From Balanoglossus misakiensis (taxonomy: Eukaryota > Hemichordata), in the NCBI GenBank assembly GCA_040954595.2, contig CM082577.2, positions 19,468,001 to 19,532,000 of the forward strand: a stretch of 64,000 nucleotides of DNA, written 5' to 3'. The translations under genes and the position numbers were made by a program. The stretch's first letter is position 1. Each line of letters starts with the position of its first letter. Positions 1 through 10,326 of this stretch are shown one piece after another. The notes under the pieces were generated by a model. The model saw nothing but the letters and a program-made list of their open reading frames with translations, did not search any database and had not been told where the DNA came from.

Positions 1-1840
1 TGCATGCATCTGCTGTGGATGCTCACTAAGCAAAAGTAGGTGAAATGTCACATAAGATCGCCCATAAGGCTGCATTCACAAACACCTCTTGAGGGGGGGG
101 GGAGAATTCAATTTTTTTTTACCGCTAATTTTCACATGCCCCCCGTACACAACCCGAAAAATTTCAAATCCCCCCCTTCCGAACTGCCAAAATTTTGAAA
201 TCCCCCCCCTCCCCATTTTCTTTCACAGAGCAAAACAGATCACCTAGTATCTATCTTGTAAAAAAAGAAAAACAGCGCTCCCATTTTTTAAGTATTTGTA
301 TCCTGTGTTGGGAGTCATTGTAAACCAAAATTGAAGGGGGTGGGTTTGGGAGGGGGTGCACGTAAGAAAATTTTATAAAATACAGAGCTCAAAGCTGCAT
401 TTTAATGAACCCGGCAAAGGCAAATTAACTCAACTACCGGTATGTTGGGGAGGACAAATTTAACCGTCGCCGCTCAAAGTTATCATGGGGTGGGGCAAGT
501 CCCCTGACCTGGGACACTAGATAAACCAGTCAATGATTGAAAGGTGTTGATGAATGAAGGGGGTGGGTGTGGGAGGGGGTGTCCCCCTCCCACATTAGAA
601 AATTTTGTAAAATAAAGGGCGCGAAACTGCATTTTTGGGGACTCAAAATAAATATTTAGTCGTCAAAGTTTTCAAGTCCCCCCCCCTTTCAGTCCCTAAA
701 TTAGTTCAAATCCCCCCCCTTACATACCCTCAATTTTTTCAAATCCCCTCCTCAATTCTCCTGCCCCCCCCCCTCCTGAGGATTTTGTGAATGCAGCCTA
801 ACTTGACAGGAAAATCGGACTTCATATTGATCCATTTGCAACAAATACCACACTAGCATCCCTTTCATTGACCCCACAATTACGCATGCTCATAATTGAG
901 TTACGCAGGTGTTACAGGTGACCCCCGAATCGGGCGTATTATTTTGGTCCCATACAGCTGCATGAAGCTGTGTGCCATTACGGGCCACCTGCGGGCCAAC
1001 CCCCATACTGAACGTTCAGTTGCAACGTCACGACTGAAGTAGGAACTGTTGAACGGCAAAGAAGCCTGATCTCTGATTATTGCTGGTACCATACTCCCTT
1101 CGTGCAAGAAAATCATTGGTCTGCTGACGTATTTCGGCCACATTAGCGACTGAGGGTCAAAGTCCGCTGCCGCATTACATTGAATGTTAACCAGTGTAGC
1201 CGGGTCTAGATAGAAACATTTGAACGGCAACAGCTAACAAACTCAGCGTAATTCAATAAAACGCCCTAACACAGCCTGAACTCCGATAATGTGTTATCCC
1301 AAAATTCATTCCGTGGAAAATAATCACTGGTCTGTTTACGTATTTCAGCCGATTTTCCAAGGACTACTGCAACCCGCCAGAAGTGAGTAGCGTGCTAATG
1401 AGATCTCCACAACATTACGTAATGATGGTCAAAGTCCGATGCCCCAGTGTCCGTCCTCAGCCCACCAAAAATGTGAAAAATATTACAAAAATCTTCTTCT
1501 CAAAATCGACGTGGCCTAGGACCTTGAAATTTGGCACAGGGGATTTTGGCCACATGGTCTACAAAAATCGCGAAAAGAATGTACATTCCCCCATTAACGT
1601 GCAAATTAGGTCAATTTGAAAATTTCGCTCGATTATAGCCACCAAGTCACGTGACTAATTACAAATTCAAAGGGCAGGTGCACTAGTACTCATGGGCCCC
1701 AATCATCGTGCCAAACTTCATAGGCGCAGGTGCCGGAATTTCAGAGAAAAACGGGAGCAAAAAAACGACTCAAGAAGAAAGAAGAAAAACTCCAGCAATA
1801 ACAGAAGGGGACCAAGCGCCTGAGGGCGCTTGGTCCCCTA
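1..1840 (+). mobile_element. Family C repeat, 5' end cut by the window edge
   Basis: Matches the reverse complement of 61526-62680 closely, apart from one insertion (68-798). The 3' end is a strong hairpin at 1806-1840, stem AGGGGACCAAGCGCC with a short loop, followed by an A run. The repeat also carries the stretches GGTCCTAGGCCACGT and AGAAGAAGATTTTTG (in reverse) seen in the other copy. No protein is recognised. The class is uncertain; the hairpin and A-rich border recall rolling-circle (Helitron-like) termini, but this is inference. Confidence 0.75.
68..798. mobile_element. Harbinger-like MITE with TAA target duplication
   Basis: Terminal inverted repeats start GGCTGCATTCACAAA (left) and end TTTTGTGAATGCAGCC (right), flanked on both sides by TAA (65-67 and 799-801). 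The other family C copy (near 62615) lacks the insert and shows the joined flanks, so it serves as an empty site. The 3-bp TWA duplication is typical of PIF/Harbinger. The inside has long G and C runs beside the TIRs and no transposase. Internal sequence is shared with the element at 58015-58955. Confidence 0.75.
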
Positions 1841-1845
1841 AAAAA

Positions 1846-2376
1846 TCGTGTTAAGGACATGGTGGTCCCACACACGTCACACACGCACAGCGAGAGATCA
1901 ATGGGCTAACACTGAATGACCCATAAGCTGCCAATGGCATATGTACTATACATACACTAAATGGAACAGCTGGCTTCTTTAAAACTTAGCCAGTTATGTA
2001 ATCATGCAGGAATTTGCTACATGTATATAAATCACAGGAGGGGGCTTCCTGCCTAATTAAAACAACTCAATAAAGTAAATACACACCACTTTGCAAAGCA
2101 ATCTGACCAGTACTTCTTGAGTTACTGAGTTTTAACCAAATTCACATTTTTCCAGCTAATTTGCATAGTTTTGGCAATGACAACTTCATTTGAACAAACT
2201 CCCATCTACAGCCCAGCCTGCATCTGCACACCAAATATCAAGGTGATACACGCAGCGGTTTTCATGTTTTTGATGTGGACGAACATACAGACATACATCC
2301 ATCCATCCATACATACATACATACATACAGACGCAACTGATCTCATAAGGTCCCATGGTACATACCAATGGGACCT
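1846..2376 (+). mobile_element. Family D repeat, full-length copy
   Basis: About 530-bp repeat that starts TCG(T/C)GT(T/C)AAGGACA, has a GGTCCCA motif near its 5' end, a (CA)n-like stretch, a (CATA)n/(CATC)n microsatellite, and ends in a hairpin at 2348-2376 with stem AGGTCCCAT/ATGGGACCT. Related copies or fragments are at 13679-14219, 21394-21628, 43598-44197, 49593-49870 and 60070-60431. It abuts the A run after the family C hairpin. No coding capacity. Confidence 0.75.
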
Positions 2377-2662
2377 ACTACAGATTTCAAAATACCTTGG
2401 AAATTCTTTGTTTTCGAGTGATAAAATAAACGTCTCCCATGATAAGAAAAAACGTCTCTAAGTTCATGAAACTGAATACCGCACTTTGTTTATTTTGCAA
2501 CAAAGTAACCTTTTCAAACGTTCGTAATCCCACAGTGAGATTGTCTCTAGTCTACTCTGACCCTTGTATGAGGATGTTTTGCACTGACAACCAAGGAAAC
2601 TTCGTAACGATGAAGAGCAATATATCGAGTATTTAAAACAACAAACTCCTTCGATTTCATAA

Positions 2663-3260
2663 GAAGAAATTCAACAAAATTTGGCGGAATTTTCGCAGGC
2701 AGACGTGTCTATACCATGGAGGTACTAGAGTACCTCCATGTCTATACCCACTGTCTGTCGAACCGTCAGAAATCGTTTGTCAGACAAAACGTGGACTTGG
2801 AAAAAAATGACATGTGTTGGGAACGAACATTTAACCGAGCGAAACATCTTGTACACGCAAGCTTATATTGACGCTTTGTATGAAGTCGACCCGTTTCGCG
2901 TCAAGTTCATGGATGAAAGCGGCTTCAGCTTTCCGAGTGTTCACAACAGGAAGTACGGACACGCTCCCATCAGGGACCGTGCAATTCAAGTTCAGCGATA
3001 CGCTAAGGTACCAAATTACACCCTCAATTTACTTGTCAGTGCACATGGTATATGCCATGCCAATGTCCTCCATGGCCCTTCTAATACAGACATGTATTTG
3101 CAGTTTTTCAATGAAGCGGCAAACACTGTTATGTAGGACTGGTCTCCAGGGTTGGTTGCAGGCGACATCAGTTGTAGTTGATAACTGTCCTACACACCAC
3201 AAATACGGTGGTCGTATTTTGGCCAAATTTCTAGACACTTACGCACTAGGTGAAATTTGA
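2663..3260 (+). pseudogene. IS630/Tc1-type DDE transposase fragment, broken
   Basis: The frame from 2663 shows a helix-turn-helix end (NLAEFSQADVSIP ... TVCRTVRNRL), then KFMDESGFSFPSVHNRKYGH with the first catalytic Asp and the tryptophan-like/His-Lys region of IS630/Tc1 transposases. A frameshift near 3136 moves the second catalytic motif VVVDNCPTHH into another frame (3137-3260). The third acidic residue is missing because the copy ends. A 24-bp palindrome with 9-bp flanking repeats (2707-2748) interrupts the N-terminal part and introduces a TAG stop. Inactive remnant. Confidence 0.75.
2716..2739. repeat. 24-bp palindromic insert with 9-bp target duplication
   Basis: ATGGAGGTACT-AG-AGTACCTCCAT is a perfect inverted repeat with a 2-base loop. 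GTCTATACC flanks it on both sides (2707-2715 and 2740-2748). Removing insert plus one flank (33 bases) restores the transposase frame around it, so it looks like a real insertion and not part of the original gene. Confidence 0.8.
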
Positions 3261-4051
3261 GGGCTTGTAAAAAAATATAATATTTAATTATCGGAAGAAT
3301 AGTGGGTGGTCGAACTAATGGTGTCGTTAAACCAATGGCACAATTACGGTATTAAGATTCAAGATGCATGGTCAATTGTTTTACCTAATTTTTTTTGAAT
3401 GACATAATAATGTTTTTAACCCCAAAACGCCACCATTTCCATGGTCAATAAAATATGCAACTGAAACAAATGTTCAGATACTCAGCTTCCAGAATATGCA
3501 TAGTTTATAATTATAGGGGTTTAAAGCCTCTAGAGCTGCCAAATGACACATTTTTTCATGATTTTTCTTTCAAACTTGGAAATCAAAAGAAATAAGCTTA
3601 CCGATATGTATATATTATGTCTTATCAAAATTTGATTGTGACGGTACATAGCAATTCGAAACGGTGCTCGATTAAAACAGTGCTGCACCATTTTAATCAA
3701 TGTCCAGTTAACCTCCATGGCACAGTACACAATTATCGTGGAATGTGTGCATGCGTATTTAAATCTTCACAATTTCTAAATGGTGTCGACAATCAGGAAT
3801 CATAGACACCCAGCTACTACAAGTTCCGCCAAAACGAGATGACAGCTACACAGTAATGAATTGCTGCAAACTTTACATTTGGTAGTCAGAAAAATTCAAC
3901 CCTAGTAGTAAAATTTGGTTGGTTGTCAATTTGAGTAAATAGAGAAACGGAGAGAATTCCACTAGACTGTCACCTCGGACCACCGGCGGAAATTTAACCC
4001 CTACAGAGTTATCACAATCACATTTTATTTTAGAGAACAGCAATGGTTTAC
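3261..4051. other. Intron sequence, nothing recognised
   Basis: AT-rich TBL3 intron between the transposase remnant and exon J. I see no repeat shared with the rest of the window, no convincing exon and no RNA gene. Short open frames here show no family resemblance. Confidence 0.6.
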
Positions 4052-4120
4052 CTTAATACAACTGAAATCTACCAATGCCCACAACCTGATACTGCCATCT
4101 CCTGAAGAGGTTGCCAATAC
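4052..4120 (-). CDS. TBL3: TBL3 exon J (WD40 repeat)
   Basis: 69 bases (23 codons, phase 0) coding VLATSSGDGSIRLWALVDFS then CIK, matching VLATASADGTIKLWALQDFSCLK. Acceptor TTCACAG|GTA, donor TTAAG|GTAAAC. It is the last exon in the window. The next expected segment (GHDASVLKVAF-like) was not found between here and base 1, so the gene continues to the left. Confidence 0.92.
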
Positions 4121-4237
4121 CTGTGAATAGATAATACATAAAAAAGATTACACCAAACAAATAATGATGACACAAAGCAAAGCCTGAATGTTTAATTTTA
4201 TATCACTGTCCTGAAAGTAGAGGCGATACAGCCATAC

Positions 4238-4399
4238 CTGATCCACTGGTGAGAACTGAACACACCAAATACCACGTCTATGACCTCTAAACACACCCTG
4301 TAGTGCTGCTGTGTCTGCATTCCATAGTTTTGCTGATCTGTCTTGAGATCCAGATGCTATTAATTTATCATTGGGTGACACTGCAACCGAATTGATATC
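4238..4399 (-). CDS. TBL3: TBL3 exon I (WD40 repeats)
   Basis: 162 bases (54 codons, phase 0 on both sides) coding DINSVAVSPNDKLIASGSQD through GHRRGIWCVQFSPVDQ. It is the best conserved segment, nearly identical to DINSVAIAPNDKLLATGSQD...GHRRGLWCVQFSPMDQ. Acceptor TTACCAG|GAT, donor CAG|GTATGG. Confidence 0.97.
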
Positions 4400-4816
4400 C
4401 TGGTAAAGTCAAAAAGAAAAAAAATTAAATGTCATAAAAATGTTAATTAATCAATAAACATACTGATTTAAACATGCCTACTACAAATCGGTGGCTTATT
4501 TTAAAGATGCTTATATACAAAACATCAACCTTCACCATTATCCTGAACACTTCAGTCTAGGATGTAACCTAGTATACTGTGTTTAGAATATGCCAGACCA
4601 ATGGGAGAAGTGTCGTTTGTATGTTGCACACGCAATTATTCACTTTTTCTAGTGGCCTATTTTTGTGCCATGCTTGCCCACACTACTGGAGCAAATCAAT
4701 TTTACTTGAAATAAACATGGGAAAAAACTATAACTATATTATATCAACGATTGATTTTGTGACATATCTGTGTCATTTTCTTAACATAACAGTGTCAGAA
4801 AAATGAGTTTTGAACG
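4400..4816. other. Intron sequence, nothing recognised
   Basis: AT-rich intron between exon I and the TTAA element at 4821. No repeat, RNA or exon recognised. Confidence 0.6.
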
Positions 4817-4820
4817 TTAA

Positions 4821-5166
4821 AGGGACAAAGTCTCTCTCTCGCTGCCCTTTTTTCCATTAATTATATTGATACAAGACACCGTTTGTTATTCTACATGTGG
4901 ATATATAGTGAATGAACATTCAACCACACACAACTTCCATCCCTCTTATAGACAGGATAGTGAAAAAACTCGCCAGAATGAATAATCGTTCTTTACCATT
5001 TATTCATTTTGGGCGAGTTTTTACTCTCATGTCATACAAGTGGGATGGAAGTTTTGTGTGATTGATCATTGATTCACTATATATCCACATTTACATTAAC
5101 ATAACCAGTGTCTTGTATCAAACATAATTAATGGAAAAGGGGCAGCTGGAGAGAGACTTTGTCCCT
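4821..5166. mobile_element. TTAA-flanked foldback MITE, copy 1
   Basis: 346 bp with inverted ends AGGGACAAAGTCTCTCTC, flanked by TTAA on both sides (4817-4820, 5167-5170). Much of the element pairs with itself: ATATATAGTGAATGA and TTCATTTTGGGCGAG appear in both arms. A second copy is at 27774-28129. The TTAA duplication fits Kolobok or piggyBac derived MITEs; no transposase is present to decide. Confidence 0.75.
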
Positions 5167-5275
5167 TTAACTTACTAACTGCCTTCATTCCATATTAAAA
5201 CCGTATTAGTAAATTACAACATTTTACATGTGAACTTGACAACATACTAACAGTTACAGCTTTTTTCTACTTTAA

Positions 5276-5894
5276 AGGGGAAATCCGTCGTAGCTGATTT
5301 CTACATAATTTGGTAGCTTTGATGTCACTCTTTCAGAAAAAAAACATATTCGCCATGTATAGGTCGCGCGATTTTTTACAAAATCTAGGGAAAGTTGGCA
5401 GAATTTCCAATATGGCGTTTACTGTAATTTGAATCATGGGAAAAAAGCGCCAGGACCAACTTCCGCCCACCATGGTGTGGGTGATACCATTCTCCGATAG
5501 GTGTCACTGGGCGACAGACTAGGCGTATTTTCATAGCTATTGTTTGTTCTTTGCATCAGTTGATAAACAATCATCAGCAAAGTCGAAAATTTGTCATCTA
5601 TTGACAGTTTTCATGAGCTATAACCCATTGAAAATATGCAAATACGCTTAGCTTGTGACGCAGTGACACCAATCGGAAAATGGTATCACCCACACTAAGG
5701 TGGGCGGAAGTTGGTCCTGGCGCTTTTTTTCCCATGATTCAAATTACAGTAAACGCCATATTGGAAATTCTGCTAACTTTCCCTAGATTTTGTAAAAAAT
5801 CGCGCGACCTATACATGGCGAATATGTTTTTTTCTGAAAGAGTGACATCAAAGCTACCAAATTATGTAGAAATCAGCTACGACGGATTTCCTCT
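5276..5894. mobile_element. Large TTAA-flanked foldback element, copy 1
   Basis: 619 bp; two arms of about 240 bp are near-perfect reverse complements (left from AGGGGAAATCCGTCG, right ending GACGGATTTCCTCT) around a loop of about 140 bp. TTAA lies at 5272-5275 and 5895-5898. Each arm holds CGCCATGTATAGGTCGCGCG and CGCCAGGACCAACTTCCGCC. An RNA across it would form a very long hairpin. No protein. Confidence 0.8.
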
Positions 5895-5898
5895 TTAA

Positions 5899-6298
5899 AG
5901 GGGAAATCCGGTCTAGCTTATTTCTACATAATTTGGTAGCTTTGAGGTCACTCTTTCAGAATAAAACATATTCGCCATGTATAAGTCGCACAATTTTTTT
6001 ACAAAATCGAGGGAAAGTTGGCAGAAATTCTAATATGGCGTTTACTGTAATTTGAATCATGGGAAAAAAAGAGCCAGGACCAACTTCCGCCCACCTTGCA
6101 GTTGGTGATACCATTTTCCGATTGGTGTCACTGCGTGACAGGCTAAGCGTATTTGCATATTTTTGATGGGTTATCTCATGAAAACTTTCAACAGATGACA
6201 AATTTTCGACTTTGCTCCTGATTGTTTATCAACTGACGCAAAGTACAACCAATAGCTATACAGAAACACATAGTCTGTCGCCCAGTGACACCAATTGC
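5899..6298. mobile_element. Foldback element copy 2, loop inverted, right arm lost
   Basis: Shares the TTAA at 5895-5898 with copy 1. Its left arm is nearly identical to that of copy 1, but the loop (from GCGTGACAGGCTAAGCG to AGTCTGTCGCCCAGTGACACC) is in the opposite orientation. The right arm stops after about 15 bases at CACCAATTG. Confidence 0.75.
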
Positions 6299-6373
6299 AA
6301 TTTGAGTGAAATTGCGATTTGAGTCGAGTGAAATTGCGAATTGAGTGAAATTGCGATTTGAGTCGAGTGAAAA
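6293..6373. repeat. Short tandem repeat of GAAATTGCGATTTGAGT type
   Basis: Several head-to-tail variants of TTTGAGT(CGAGT)GAAATTGCGA directly after the truncated foldback arm; it marks the break point of that element. Confidence 0.6.
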
Positions 6374-6885
6374 TGGCCCCATTTGAGCGCCATATAGCCC
6401 TAGAGCTAAATTATATTTTAATTTATAATTTAACGTGAAAGTCATCTACAACATAGTTTCGGGGGTTGGGAAGTTAAAATGTACAGGCCGCACGCAGTAG
6501 TATCAGCTGTTATCCTAGTGTTTTGACTGAACGTGCATGCTATGGAGGCTTGGACGTGCATGTATCGGCCAGGTGGGCTGCTAAAAAGGGGGCGATTGTT
6601 GCCCTTTGAACTTGTCACAAGGGGTGCTTCAAGTGTAAAAGGGAGGGAATCGCGCGTCCTGTAGAAAACACTGCACATGGCAAAGTGCCAAATATTCTCA
6701 CAGAGCAGTTCCAAATTAAAATGTTCGTAAATTCAACAGTGTTTTCATTTTATTTATGTGGTTTAACCTGACTGTGGCTTAACCCCACATTTCTGCTGCT
6801 GCATGCTATTTCAGGGGCTCGTTTTACCCTCGCTGGATTGAGCTCTCTCCCAATCAGAATGGCTGACGGTACCATGATATAATAG
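6374..6885. other. Intron sequence, nothing recognised
   Basis: No shared repeat or exon recognised between the tandem repeat and the left end of the deleted DIRS copy. Confidence 0.5.
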
Positions 6886-7921
6886 AATTGAAGTTTATTC
6901 CTAAACTAATTTCTGTTACATTAGAATACTTGCGCACCAAACTTTCGGGAATTAACACCTCAGGCTCCGTAATTGCAAGATTAGAACTTTTCGCTCAGAC
7001 TGTCATGTGACTAAAGTCACAGGACCCCGGCCCTAGCTCTTCAGATTATACTTCACCAGAGACTGCATGAATGCACTCTTTTAGAGTACGACAGCTAGGG
7101 AATGATAATTCCACAAATAAAAAAACCCAGATAACTGCCAGGTGCTAAATGAACAAGAACTGTGATCCATATGTTCGCAGAAAAAATAATACACCCACCA
7201 AAATACTAACACAGTCAAAAAACTGCCCATAGGGGCCTGTCTGTCAACGGACCTCCTAAACTGGCTGTAATAGACAGGTGGTCTAAATAGACAAGTAAAT
7301 AAATGCACATGTAAATTGTGCAGGTAGACAAAAACAAAGTGACCATAATATAGAGGAGATCACTCCTATAGAGGTGATCACCAACACAGGCTTGGATTGG
7401 GGATCTGGTCCCCCCCCCCCCCCATCTTGTTCATATACGCCACCACTGTAGCATTGTCTGAATTGACCAGAACATGCTGGTTGGTGACCGACCGCTGAAA
7501 ACATTTGAGAGCCAGAAACACTGCTTGAAGTTCCAACCAATTAATGTGATGCTCTTGTTGGTCGACTGACAAACTGCCCGATGTAGTCAGTTTGTCCAGA
7601 TGCGCTCCCCAACCTGTTGTTGATGCATCCGTGTTCAGAAACTAAGTGGGCGGTGGTACCCGTAGGGGAACACCTTTCAGCAGATTCTCTGTGTTTAGCC
7701 ACCACCATAGGTGGACACGGAGAGCCGGTCGTACATGAATAATCTGATCTATCGGCAGTCGAGATGGCCGCCAAAGGGCCAGTAAGTACAGCTGAATTGG
7801 TCGAAGACGCAGGCGTGCCCAGGGAATGACTGGCAACATAGACACCATCACCCTGATACTGCGTGATAGCTTCCAACAGGAGCCTGACCGGGATAAATGT
7901 ACGAGACAGGATAGATTTGAT

Positions 7922-8583
7922 GACTAATAGAATCTCACACTCCCAAGGACCTGGGATCGTATTTCTCACACTCGTTGGGGATATTTTGTTCCACACGAGC
8001 CGCAGGCGAGTGTGGGACAAAAAATCCCCAACTCGTGTGAGAAATACGATCCCAGGTCCTTGGTGTGTGAGATTCTTTTTCTTACACGACCAGAAATTTG
8101 CGATATTAACGTTTATTTACAATAAAAGAACTAAATCTACAAAAAATATCAACTGATAACTGCATGACCAGTCATATGTTGATCCGCCCCGCAAAACATA
8201 GTCCCCATTTCATCACGAGTTTACAGTACACACATGCTCTAAAAATGTGCTCAACACATTTATTTAAAATATGGAGATTGTTTCCAGTGGCATAAATTCA
8301 CGCGATATCTAGAAAATACAGCTGTTTTTTTTTTTGGTCCGTCGCCAACCACGTACACCACTGTTGTCTGCACATGACCTGATCACATTGTAGTTCGGGT
8401 TTGTGTACAACACATCACACAATTGGATAATATTTGCTCGTTCTGAGGGGTATGAATATCATTATCCAATCAGAGCTCGTGTCAGATAACAGTTGTCTGT
8501 GTGCGCATTAACACAGAATGTGGGATCAATTTGATCCCACACTCTCTATCCCACACTCCCAGCGGCCAGGAGTGTGAGAAAGC
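7922..8583. mobile_element. Palindromic element inserted in DIRS copy 2
   Basis: The DIRS sequence is interrupted here by comparison with the other copy. The insert starts TAATAGAATCTCACACTCC and ends GGAGTGTGAGA. Bases about 7930-8095 form a long hairpin with arms CTCACACTCC...AAGGACCTGGGATCG and its complement. The apex is CACACGAGCCGCAGGCGAGTGTG. A second small palindrome, TGGGATCAATTTGATCCCA, lies near 8521. No protein. Confidence 0.7.
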
Positions 8584-8635
8584 CAAATGTCTGTCTACTC
8601 GATCCGGGGTAGGGCAAACAATTCCTGCGTGTTTC

Positions 8636-8828
8636 ATAATAGTGCAGCAGCTTAACCCCAAGTTTTAGCATAATTAATGGTGGGAACGTGTGAATGTCAG
8701 TTTCTGACCACTAGAGGGCGCTGTATTTTGGGATCCATATTGGAAAATGTCCGCCATGGGTCAATGAATAATTGTACCAATTTTCATGCTTTTAACCCAA
8801 AGTGCACAATTTTTTGGTTAACTGCCCC
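8636..8828. mobile_element. Short TIR repeat inserted in DIRS copy 2
   Basis: About 190 bp absent from the intact DIRS copy; ends ATAGTGCAGCAGCTTAAC and (inverted) ATAGTGGGGCAGTTAAC. The reverse complement matches 49148-49310 (TTAAAAGCATGAAA, TTGACCCATGG, CTCTA(G/C)TGG(T/C)CAGAAAC). A dispersed MITE-like family, class unknown. Confidence 0.65.
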
Positions 8829-9659
8829 ACTATAAGTCTCATCCCAACAAATACCATGTCTTGTGAAGGGATGAGGGCTGACTTCTCCAGACTCGGAATA
8901 AGTCCGAGGCGAAGGAGAATGGACCAAGCTAGAAAGACATGTTTCTCGAGTACGTCTCTTCTTTGATTGGGCAGCAGCCAATCGTCGAGGTACGGATGCG
9001 TTGTGACAGATTGGCGATGAAGAAACCCTACTAGCTGTAACACTACTCTGGTAAACATGCGAGGTGCTGACGCTAGGCCGAACGGAAGAGCCGTGTATTT
9101 GTAAACGATTCCGTTTACTGAAAACCGGAAGTATTTTCTGAAATCCTCGTGGATCGCGATGTGAAAGTATGCGTCCTTGAGATCTATGGCCGGGTTGTAC
9201 AGCGGCCAGTATGGACCGAGTGGTTTCCATGGACAACGATTCTATGCGGAGAAACCGATTTAAAGGTCTTAGATTTAGAATCGGCCACCACCCCCCTGTC
9301 TTTTTGGGAACGAGAAACAAGTGGTTGTAAAAGCCAGGTCCGTCTATAGATAACAGCCCTTGCACTGCTTCGGCAATTGCCGACGTGCGTGGCCCTGCCC
9401 GATTGGCAAACCGCGCTGGGTCCCAAGATAACGGAGGGTCGGTTGAAAACTCTGGTTTGAACCTGTATTGAACGACTGACAACACCCATTGGTCGTCTGT
9501 CACTTTCTGCCATTTGTTGGCAAAGAGACGAAGGTGCCCTCCCACTTGAATGTCCAGTGATGGAATGGGAGGTAGCGATATTGGGTAGTCAGGAGCGCTG
9601 ACCTTTCTGGCCAGATGCTGTAGGTGTCGAAGTATGTCAACAGAAACGATCAAATGATT

Positions 9660-10200
9660 GCCTCCCAGAAGTTCAATTTACGCGATTTGCGCCACAACTC
9701 CGGCAGCGGACTTTGACCCTCACACTCACTACTGTGTGCGCGGCCTCATTAGCATAAATTAATCGGCCATAATCCCAGTCACTTCCAGCGGTAGTACTCG
9801 CTGAAATACGTAAACACTGAGTCCAGTGAGTTTTTCACGAAAGGAGTTTTGGGACCAGAAATAATCAGAGTTCAGGCTTGTATAGGTCGTTTTATTGAAT
9901 TATGCTCACTTTGCTTTCTGTTGCCGTTCAAATGTCCCTACACAAGTCGGGTCGTTGCAACTACACGATATAGAATGGGGTTTGCCCGCAGCTAGCTGTC
10001 CGTGGGAGTAATCAGCCCCTGCATGGAAACCATGTCGATCCGAACATATCAGCATTATATCAGATCATTTCACAACCAAAACGTGACACAGAGATGCATT
10101 CGATCATCGCTGCGATTTTTTTTCTGATTTTATTTTTATTCATTGTCAACCCGCAACCCGCAGCCCGCAGCCCGCAACCCACACATTAATCACTTTCGGG
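9660..10200. repeat. Family C-related fragment replacing part of DIRS copy 2
   Basis: The stretch 9705-10021 (ACGAAAGGAGTTTTGGGACC, AATAATCAGAGTTCAGG, CGTTTTATTGAAT) closely matches 43247-43587 and more weakly the inner part of family C (62000-62430). A short CAACCCGCAGCCCG tandem lies near 10150. DIRS gag sequence resumes at 10213. Confidence 0.6.
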
Positions 10201-10212
10201 TATTACCATTGC

Positions 10213-10326
10213 ATTAACAGATTGTCCAAGGATCCGCAATACCGTGCGGTCAATTGGGACAGTTTTAAATGCTCCAGCTTGATTATCCACTTTGACGACG
10301 TCCTCATCTAATTTAGGGAGGCCGGT
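10213..10326 (-). pseudogene. DIRS gag fragment (copy 2)
   Basis: Matches 32916-33028 of the intact element (TTAACAGA(T/C)TGTCCAAGGATC to TAATTTAGGGAGGCC) at high identity, then stops. It belongs to the same deleted copy as 6886-9652. Confidence 0.8.

Larger units (their letters stand above)
6886..9652 (-). mobile_element. DIRS element copy 2, internally deleted
   Basis: Left terminal repeat (AATTGAAGTTTATTCCTAAAC...) matches 28575 onward of the intact copy. At about 7390 it jumps from the part equal to 29064 to the part equal to 31005, deleting the internal complementary region and the tyrosine recombinase. The rest covers RNase H and reverse transcriptase with gaps, and similarity stops at about 9634. 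Two insertions interrupt it (7922-8583 and 8636-8828). A further gag fragment lies at 10213-10326. Its RT to RNase H junction (8905-8925) has two more bases than the intact copy and stays in frame, which exposes a frameshift in the other copy. Confidence 0.85.

Noticed and set aside
901-1230. 109-codon open frame on the minus strand, with a similar peptide at 62230-62433
   Set aside because: The resemblance comes from the two family C repeat copies being the same DNA. The frame is not kept at full length in both and matches no protein family.
1806-1840. Rho-independent terminator-like hairpin followed by A/T run
   Set aside because: It is the conserved end of a eukaryotic repeat family, found also at 61526-61560 without any bacterial-type gene.
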